From positions 186,001 through 250,000 of the forward strand of contig NZ_VCRA01000008.1 in assembly GCF_005938385.1 (NCBI RefSeq): a stretch of DNA of 64,000 nucleotides, read 5' to 3'. Made by a program: the position numbers and the translations under genes. Positions within the stretch are counted from its first letter, which is position 1. Every line of letters begins with the position of its first letter. The DNA is from Paenibacillus mesophilus. GTDB lineage: Bacteria; Bacillota; Bacilli; Paenibacillales; NBRC-103111. Below are positions 59,094 to 64,000 of this stretch, one piece after another. The notes below the pieces were generated by a model, which made no database searches, was not told the origin of the DNA, and was given only the letters and a program-made list of their open reading frames with translations.

Positions 59094-60398
59094 TCATCTA
59101 TTGTTAGTATCGATCACTTTCTGCGCTTCTTCCTCCGCCATGCGAAGAGCGGTATTCATATCGTACTGCCCTTTGATCATCCCTTCGATATATTTGACGT
59201 GAATCGCTTCGATTTGGCTGTTGCTCTTATTCGTGGCAGGGAACGGCGCATATTTGTTATGGATGACCGCCTTCCAGTTTTTCCCCGCCGGCTTCGCTTC
59301 CACGCCGAAGTTTTTGATGTACGGCTCCGTAATTTTGGGAACGAGGAATCCTTTTTTAGCCAAAGGCAGCAAGTTTTCGTCCGAAACCAAGTATGCGATC
59401 ACTTCCATGGCCGCCTTTTTGTTCCGCGTCTGCTTCGTCAGTCCCCAGATCGTAGAGTTCATCGGGCTTCCCGTATTCGGAGCTTCTTTAAACGACGGCA
59501 GCGACACCATATCCCAGTTGATCGTTTCCTCCTGAAGCTCCTTCGTTACGAGGGCTATACCGGCATTGAACAGCAAGATTGCCGTTCTGCCTTCTACCAG
59601 TCTGGCCGTACTGCCGGAGAACGCCCGATTGTCTCTGCGGTACGCTTCGTTCAGCGTTGTATTTCCATATACGGTTTGAAAATACGATTTCCAGCGTTCA
59701 TCCGTATTGATCGTCGGTTTATTCGTTTTCGGATCGACAAGGGATACTCCAAGCTGATTCCATGACGTCATAACGCCCAGATGACCGGTGAAGCCGTAAT
59801 AATTGATTCCGCTGTCGCTTCTCGTCAGCTTCGCGGACACATCCATCACTTCGTTCCAAGTCATGCCGTCCTTCAAATACGAAACCCCGAACTTGTCGAA
59901 CAGCGATTTGTTGTAGAAGAGCAGATGGTTAATCGCGGATCCGCCGGGAATACCGTACATACCGCCGTTCGAGATCGAACGAATATAATTGATCAGCTGC
60001 GGCTCGAAATCGTTCAAGTTGATTTTATACTCTTTAATATAAGAGCTCATGTCCAGTTCCAGCTTCATATTCACAACGTCGTTGTAAAAGCCGGTTCCCG
60101 CCCGGCCGACTATATCGATCGGCACGCCTGTCGTAATGAGATCTTCGATCGTTTTGCCTTTTTGCGATTGATCGATGTGGTTGATCTTATATTTGGGAAA
60201 CTTTTTTTGCAATGCCGCCAAGTAATCGGCGGTTATCGTGGCGTCAGGCGTTACCAAGTTGATTTCGACCGGTTCGTTCGATTCCGGTTCCGCCGGTTTT
60301 GCCGTTGCGTTTGACTCGGGTTTATTCGAAGACGAACAAGCTGCCAACAAAGAAGCAACAGTAAGGGATGCAACAACCAATTGTAATTTTCTTTTCAT
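59094..60398 (-). CDS. Solute-binding lipoprotein cotranscribed with Gfo/Idh, no permease
   Basis: The 434-residue product has a lipobox (LLAAC) and belongs with the two other permease-less lipoproteins: YNKSLFDKFGVSYLKDGMTW in the middle and YDMNTALRMAEEEA at the end. The start is ATG at 60398 (GGAGG 11 bases upstream); the in-frame codon at 60443 is not supported. It is followed by an oxidoreductase gene and preceded by a GntR-SBP gene and a terminator. A cre-like site and a 13-base direct repeat lie upstream. Confidence 0.85.
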   Translation of the reverse strand: MKRKLQLVVASLTVASLLAACSSSNKPESNATAKPAEPESNEPVEINLVTPDATITADYLAALQKKFPKYKINHIDQSQKGKTIEDLITTGVPIDIVGRAGTGFYNDVVNMKLELDMSSYIKEYKINLNDFEPQLINYIRSISNGGMYGIPGGSAINHLLFYNKSLFDKFGVSYLKDGMTWNEVMDVSAKLTRSDSGINYYGFTGHLGVMTSWNQLGVSLVDPKTNKPTINTDERWKSYFQTVYGNTTLNEAYRRDNRAFSGSTARLVEGRTAILLFNAGIALVTKELQEETINWDMVSLPSFKEAPNTGSPMNSTIWGLTKQTRNKKAAMEVIAYLVSDENLLPLAKKGFLVPKITEPYIKNFGVEAKPAGKNWKAVIHNKYAPFPATNKSNSQIEAIHVKYIEGMIKGQYDMNTALRMAEEEAQKVIDTNNR

Positions 60399-60448
60399 TT
60401 GGAAAACGACCTCCGCTTCATGGTTCAATAAGATGACTTTCACACACT

Positions 60449-60463
60449 ATAAAAACGCTTTCA
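60449..60463. promoter_or_regulatory. cre-like site upstream of the third permease-less SBP
   Basis: ATAAAAACGCTTTCA matches the cre consensus at 14 of 15 positions (A in place of G at position 3), 51 bases upstream of the ATG. Confidence 0.4.
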
Positions 60464-60544
60464 AAACTGAACCTTCAACTTCACCCCTCCGATCTAGTTT
60501 CCATAAACAAACCCCATTTTTGTTGTAATTTTTATAATTGAGAT

Positions 60545-60613
60545 TAAAAAAACTACACAAGTCCGTTATAGCATTGCATTCAAGGGAAAGTCAACGATAA
60601 TAAAAAAACTACA
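60545..60613. repeat. 13-base direct repeat, possible operator
   Basis: TAAAAAAACTACA occurs at 60545-60557 and 60601-60613, 56 bases apart, about five helical turns. A looser inverted version (TGTAATTTTTATA) lies nearby at about 60524. They lie between the third GntR-SBP gene and its lipoprotein neighbour. No gene is visible in 60399-60743. Confidence 0.4.
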
Positions 60614-60681
60614 ATCATTATAATATTGATTTTATAAAAACCAACGCAAGCCTCCCCATTTCCCATTGCGAAACCACAGCA

Positions 60682-60723
60682 AAAAAGTCTCAACCCACTT
60701 GAACCGTGGCGTTGAGACTTTTT
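60682..60723. terminator. Terminator of the third GntR-SBP gene
   Basis: The 13-bp arms AAAAAGTCTCAAC/GTTGAGACTTTTT pair perfectly, with an inner CCAC/GTGG stem; it can act in both directions. Confidence 0.9.
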
Positions 60724-60743
60724 GATTGATTCAATTGAATCCA

Positions 60744-62105
60744 TTATTCTCTGGACAATACGCGGGCGATCTCCTCGCACAGCTCGTCCTCGTCAATCAT
60801 GTTGGCGAAATACTGCTTTAAATGCCGGAATACGAGCGGCAGCTCTCTGCTGGTCAAATTCAAATCCGTATGCGTTCGCAAGGAGAACAGCATCTCCCGA
60901 TATAAACCGTATCGGGCCGGACGATGCAGCTCGTTCCCTGCGTCGGTCGGCGACAGCGAACGCATGCTCGGTATACTCGTCGTATACTGTTGAATCGTCT
61001 TCTGGCCTTGTTCTTCCGTCAGAAATTGAACGAACAGCCCGGCTTCCTCCATATGCGGGGTAGCGGAGCGTATGCCGATCGCCGACGAGATCATGAGCGA
61101 ACGCGGCTCCTGTATGAAAGGAACGGGAGCAATGTCAAATTCGACATCCGATTGAACGAATATATTTAAGCCCATATAACTGAGCAACGTCATCGAAAGT
61201 TTGCCTTCCAAAAACGGTTTGACGAAATCTTGATTGCTTTCGGATAAATAAGAAGGAAACAGCTTCTGATTCAGCATAATCCGTTTCAGCAGCTTGATGC
61301 TGTCCAAGAGAGCGGTTCCTTTTAAATTATTAAGCCGGGCTCCATCCCACTCGAACCGTTCTCCGCTTTGCAGTAAAAACATAGGCCAACGGTTAATGTC
61401 GGGAACATGAAAGCAAAATCCGTACCGGCCTTCCACCTGGGACAATTTTTCGCCCGCGTAAATGAGATCGTCCCACGTCCAGCTCCCATCCGGTTCCGCC
61501 AGCCCGCTTTCGCGAAAATGAGCTTTGTTATACAGAAGGACGATCGGCGAGTAGACGATCGGCTTGAAAAAGAGCCGTTCTTCATGCATATATTGTTTGG
61601 TTAACAGTGGATGTACGTCTTCACTTTGTGTCAGCGGCTTAAATAGACGAGTAAACCCGTACTCAACGATTTGTCTGAAATGCAGCTCGCCAATAATGAA
61701 TAAATCTGAGTTGGAAGGCTCATGATTTGCGGATAATCCGGGAAAATCCGTAACCTCGACGGTAATCCACGGGTATTTCTGATGGAACATGTCGAGCAGC
61801 CGCTTAAGATCGCAATTCCGCCAGGTTACAGCAATACAGGTAAGACGAAGCGTTACACGCCGGGTATGCGTCGATTTCACGCGATTGCCGACCTTCGGAA
61901 TTTTCTCGATAAGCCCTTCCTCGACAAGCAGCTCCAACCCTTTGCGTACCGATATATTGCCGAACCGGAACCGTGAAGCGAGCATTTTCTCGGACGGCAA
62001 ATAGTCGCCGACCTGATATTGACCTCCGGTAATTTCGCTTCTTAACGTCTGGACCATCGTTTCCAGCTGCATGCGGAATTGTTCGTTGGATGTTCTGCCT
62101 TTCAT
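60744..62105 (-). CDS. GntR winged helix fused to a solute-binding-protein domain, third paralogue
   Basis: The 453-residue protein has the GntR winged helix (about 8-75; YQVGDYLPSEKMLASRFRFG, EEGLIEKIPKVGNRV) and a solute-binding fold without a signal peptide. It is clearly close to the 11614 gene: SPIVLLYNKAHFRESGL, GSWTWDDL, NRWPMFLLQSGERFEW, LEGKLSMTLLSYMG and the C-terminal MIDEDELCEEI are nearly the same. The start is ATG at 62105 with GGGG nine bases upstream. A permease-less lipoprotein gene follows on the same strand after a terminator. It probably controls that gene and its Gfo/Idh partner. Confidence 0.85.
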   Translation of the reverse strand: MKGRTSNEQFRMQLETMVQTLRSEITGGQYQVGDYLPSEKMLASRFRFGNISVRKGLELLVEEGLIEKIPKVGNRVKSTHTRRVTLRLTCIAVTWRNCDLKRLLDMFHQKYPWITVEVTDFPGLSANHEPSNSDLFIIGELHFRQIVEYGFTRLFKPLTQSEDVHPLLTKQYMHEERLFFKPIVYSPIVLLYNKAHFRESGLAEPDGSWTWDDLIYAGEKLSQVEGRYGFCFHVPDINRWPMFLLQSGERFEWDGARLNNLKGTALLDSIKLLKRIMLNQKLFPSYLSESNQDFVKPFLEGKLSMTLLSYMGLNIFVQSDVEFDIAPVPFIQEPRSLMISSAIGIRSATPHMEEAGLFVQFLTEEQGQKTIQQYTTSIPSMRSLSPTDAGNELHRPARYGLYREMLFSLRTHTDLNLTSRELPLVFRHLKQYFANMIDEDELCEEIARVLSRE

Positions 62106-62226
62106 CGTCCTGCACCCCATTACGAATTACGGATCACATATGGGGATCATTTTAGCATAAAATAAAAACCAATAAAACACTAGAAATCCGATTAGGAAAC
62201 TGCCGTCAGCCTCAAAGCACGCAGTA

Positions 62227-62251
62227 GACCCAGCCCTATTCACGGGCTGGG
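62227..62251. terminator. Hairpin after the PhnB-like gene
   Basis: ACCCAGCCC/GGGCTGGGT forms a perfect 9-bp stem with a 7-base loop. The minus-strand tail CTACTG lacks a T-run, so its strength is doubtful. Confidence 0.45.
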
Positions 62252-62260
62252 TTTACTATT

Positions 62261-62686
62261 CTAGCCTTGGCCTTCCGTATAAATTTGAAAGGTGACACCG
62301 AATTTGTCAGTTACATCGCCGAATCCTGGGCTAAAAGGTTCTGCTCCAAAAGGCATATTCACTTGACCGCCTTGCCGTAAGGCTTCAAAAAACCGTTTTG
62401 ATTGTTCCACGTCGGTAGTTGTAATGCAAATGGTTACCTGCTTACCCTTAGGAATAGTCGAACCGCCTGGAGCATCCGAAAACATGAGCTCCGCTTCACC
62501 AACTCGTAACTTTGCGTGTGCCACAAGATTTTTCAAATCATCCGTGAACGTATTCGGCATTCCCGGCATTTCTCCGTAAGTAATGATGGAGAGGACTTCG
62601 GCGCCTATCGCTTGTTCATAAAACTGAATGGCTTCCCTGGCGTTCCCCTCCATATTCAAATAAGGGGTAAGTTTTACTGTCATCAT
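62261..62686 (-). CDS. PhnB-like VOC protein
   Basis: The 141-residue protein matches the PhnB/3-demethylubiquinone-like VOC family: TPYLNMEGNAREAIQFYEQA, then KLRVGEAELMFSDA and a final strand FGVTFQIY. The usual metal residues are incomplete, as in other members of this group. Function unknown. AAAGGAG precedes ATGATG. Confidence 0.85.
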   Translation of the reverse strand: MMTVKLTPYLNMEGNAREAIQFYEQAIGAEVLSIITYGEMPGMPNTFTDDLKNLVAHAKLRVGEAELMFSDAPGGSTIPKGKQVTICITTTDVEQSKRFFEALRQGGQVNMPFGAEPFSPGFGDVTDKFGVTFQIYTEGQG

Positions 62687-62782
62687 GGATCAGCTCCTTT
62701 ATTGCAATCATAGCTTATAATCAATGCTTTGATTTCTTATAGATTGCTATTTTCCATGAATCGGCCGGGTGATGCGATAGGT

Positions 62783-63382
62783 TCAGTCCATCCATCCTTT
62801 CTCCTTCGAGAGAGTAATGGCCTCAATCCGATTGCTCACCTCGAGCTTGTCCAATATGCCGGATATATAATTGCGCACCGTTCCCGTAGTGAGGAACAGC
62901 TCTTCGGCCGTCTCCTTCGTCGTCTTTCCGGCGGCCAGCCGCTGCAATATTTCTTTCTCCCGGTCCGTCAAAGGGTTTTCCTCTCCGTACAGATCGACGA
63001 TCAGCTCGGAAGCGTATATCCGTTTCCCGGTCATGACGCTTCTGACGGAGCTCGCCAGCTCCTCGATCGGACTGTCCTTCAGCATGTAGGCGCTTACGCC
63101 CGCTTTCACGGCGCGTTCGAAATAACCGGCACGGGCAAAGGTCGTCAAAATAATAACCTTGCAGCCTTTTCCTTGCAGCTCTTCCGCCACGTCCAGTCCG
63201 GTCTTGCCCGGCATCTCGATATCGAGTATGCAAACGTCCGGCTTCAGGCGATGGATCAGCTCGATCGCTTCGACCCCGTTACTCGCTCTGCCGACTACTT
63301 CCAGATCGTCCTCCAAATCAAGCAGCGCTCCCAGAGCGCCGAGAAGCAATCGCTGATCCTCCGCAATGACGATTCGAATCAT
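62783..63382 (-). CDS. desR: Response regulator DesR
   Basis: The 199-residue protein has a receiver domain (VIAEDQRLLLGALGALLDLEDD, phospho-acceptor in DVCILDIEMPGKTGLD, LTTFARAGYF, MLKDSP) and a LuxR-type helix-turn-helix (NPLTDREKEILQRLAAGKTT, GTVRNYISGILDKLEVSNRI). It is close to B. subtilis DesR over the whole length; that protein activates the fatty-acid desaturase gene when the membrane stiffens in the cold. No desaturase gene is within the window on this side. The start overlaps the histidine-kinase stop by four bases. Confidence 0.9.
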   Translation of the reverse strand: MIRIVIAEDQRLLLGALGALLDLEDDLEVVGRASNGVEAIELIHRLKPDVCILDIEMPGKTGLDVAEELQGKGCKVIILTTFARAGYFERAVKAGVSAYMLKDSPIEELASSVRSVMTGKRIYASELIVDLYGEENPLTDREKEILQRLAAGKTTKETAEELFLTTGTVRNYISGILDKLEVSNRIEAITLSKEKGWMD

Positions 63383-64000
63383 ACGTCCTTCTCCCTTTCC
63401 AGTTGTTTAATGACGTTCGGAACCGTTAACACGACCCGCGTCCCTTTATCGGAGACGATCTCCAGACTTCCGTTTACAAAGTCCATCCGTTCGCGCATGC
63501 CCGTAATGCCGTTCCCTTCCTTGCGGCCGTCCGGAATGCCTTCACCGTTATCCCGTATCGTAATGATCGTATCCGTGGCGGTTTGTTCGATGCTCAAGGC
63601 GCATTCATCGGCGCTGCTGTGATTGACGACATTGTTGACCGCTTCCTTGATGCACATGCTGAGCACATTTTGCACGTAAGGAGTTACATTCGGCAAGGCG
63701 GAATCGCCCGAACAAGTAAACCGGATATGAGCCGCGTTTAAAAATTGCTTGACGCGCACGAGCTCCTCCTCCACCTTCGTTCCCCGCATGTTCGATACGA
63801 GCTCGCGTACTTCCTTCAGCGCGGTTCGGGCGGTGTGGTGAATGTCGATCATTTCGTCCTTTGCTTGCTCCGGCCGTTTCTCGATCAATTTGGAAGCCAA
63901 TTCGCTCTTCAAACCGATCAAGGACAGCTTCTGGCCTAAAGTGTCGTGGAGATCGCGCGAGATTCGCTCCCGCTCCTCCTGCTTGATCAAATCCGCGATC
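63379..64000 (-). CDS. desK: Sensor histidine kinase DesK, 5' part outside window
   Basis: The visible part holds the HisKA_3 phosphorylation box ERERISRDLHDTLGQKLSLI, GLKSELASKLIEKRP, and the ATP-binding HATPase with CIKEAVNNVVNHSSA (N box), IRDNGEGIPDG (G1) and GNGITGMRER (G2). The reading frame continues through the right edge, where the membrane sensor would be encoded. It resembles DesK, which senses membrane fluidity and acts as kinase or phosphatase on DesR. The pair overlaps by four bases. Confidence 0.88.
   Translation of the reverse strand, partial: IADLIKQEERERISRDLHDTLGQKLSLIGLKSELASKLIEKRPEQAKDEMIDIHHTARTALKEVRELVSNMRGTKVEEELVRVKQFLNAAHIRFTCSGDSALPNVTPYVQNVLSMCIKEAVNNVVNHSSADECALSIEQTATDTIITIRDNGEGIPDGRKEGNGITGMRERMDFVNGSLEIVSDKGTRVVLTVPNVIKQLEREKDV

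Noticed and set aside
1-64000. CRISPR arrays, tRNA or rRNA genes, prophage or intact insertion sequences
   Set aside because: No regular repeat-spacer pattern, no tRNA-like cloverleaf or rRNA sequence and no complete transposase was found by reading; only the short TnpB relic remains.

Overview
The window comes from a low-to-medium GC, spore-forming Gram-positive bacterium, most likely Paenibacillus, Cohnella or another Paenibacillaceae. Supporting signs are strong AGGAGG-type ribosome sites, many TTG/GTG starts, T-tailed hairpin terminators, lipobox solute-binding proteins, YesN-like AraC regulators, a YheC/YheD protein and a DesK/DesR pair close to the Bacillus subtilis one. I saw no rRNA, tRNA or CRISPR array.

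Layout. 1-3300: partial nadR with pnuC (NAD salvage), a two-domain VOC protein, a relic of a TnpB start beside a LexA-like box, and an aminoglycoside-phosphotransferase-family kinase. 3400-8600: an AraC-controlled locus with a Tat-exported beta-helix protein, a solute-binding lipoprotein without permease, and a truncated isomerase gene. 8700-16800: an MFS transporter, a GntR-SBP regulator cotranscribed with another permease-less lipoprotein, an FAD oxidoreductase and an ABC-2 exporter. 16900-20800: a glycosidase fragment, a PhyH dioxygenase with divergent AraC regulator, a methylenetetrahydrofolate-reductase-like protein and an orphan double-glycine peptide gene. 20800-26900: a complete LplABC-type sugar importer with a membrane-bound AraC regulator. 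27000-30800: GNAT, CapA, YheC/D, and a DUF2975/XRE pair. 30900-36200: an AraC-flanked operon that looks like a non-phosphorylative L-fucose-type oxidation route plus an unclassified alpha/alpha barrel. 36300-40800: two GGDEF-EAL proteins. 41100-50200: a cyclase-family hydrolase, a 1547-residue secreted propeller protein, a GATase-barrel protein and a second GntR-SBP regulator. 50400-58000: a sigma factor fused to a BtrH-like domain, and an M20/CapA-like/ceramidase-like operon with a divergent regulator. 58000-64000: a Gfo/Idh oxidoreductase with a third permease-less lipoprotein, a third GntR-SBP regulator, a PhnB-like protein, and desR/desK.

The theme is polysaccharide and sugar use, with cre (CcpA) sites at several loci. 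The most distinctive feature is a set of three paralogous cytoplasmic regulators that join a GntR winged helix to a whole solute-binding-protein fold. Two of them sit directly beside permease-less lipoproteins of one paralogous family. This looks like a duplicated, poorly described sensing module in which the binding-protein fold has become a cytoplasmic effector domain. Functions are inferred from motifs read by eye; no database search was run.
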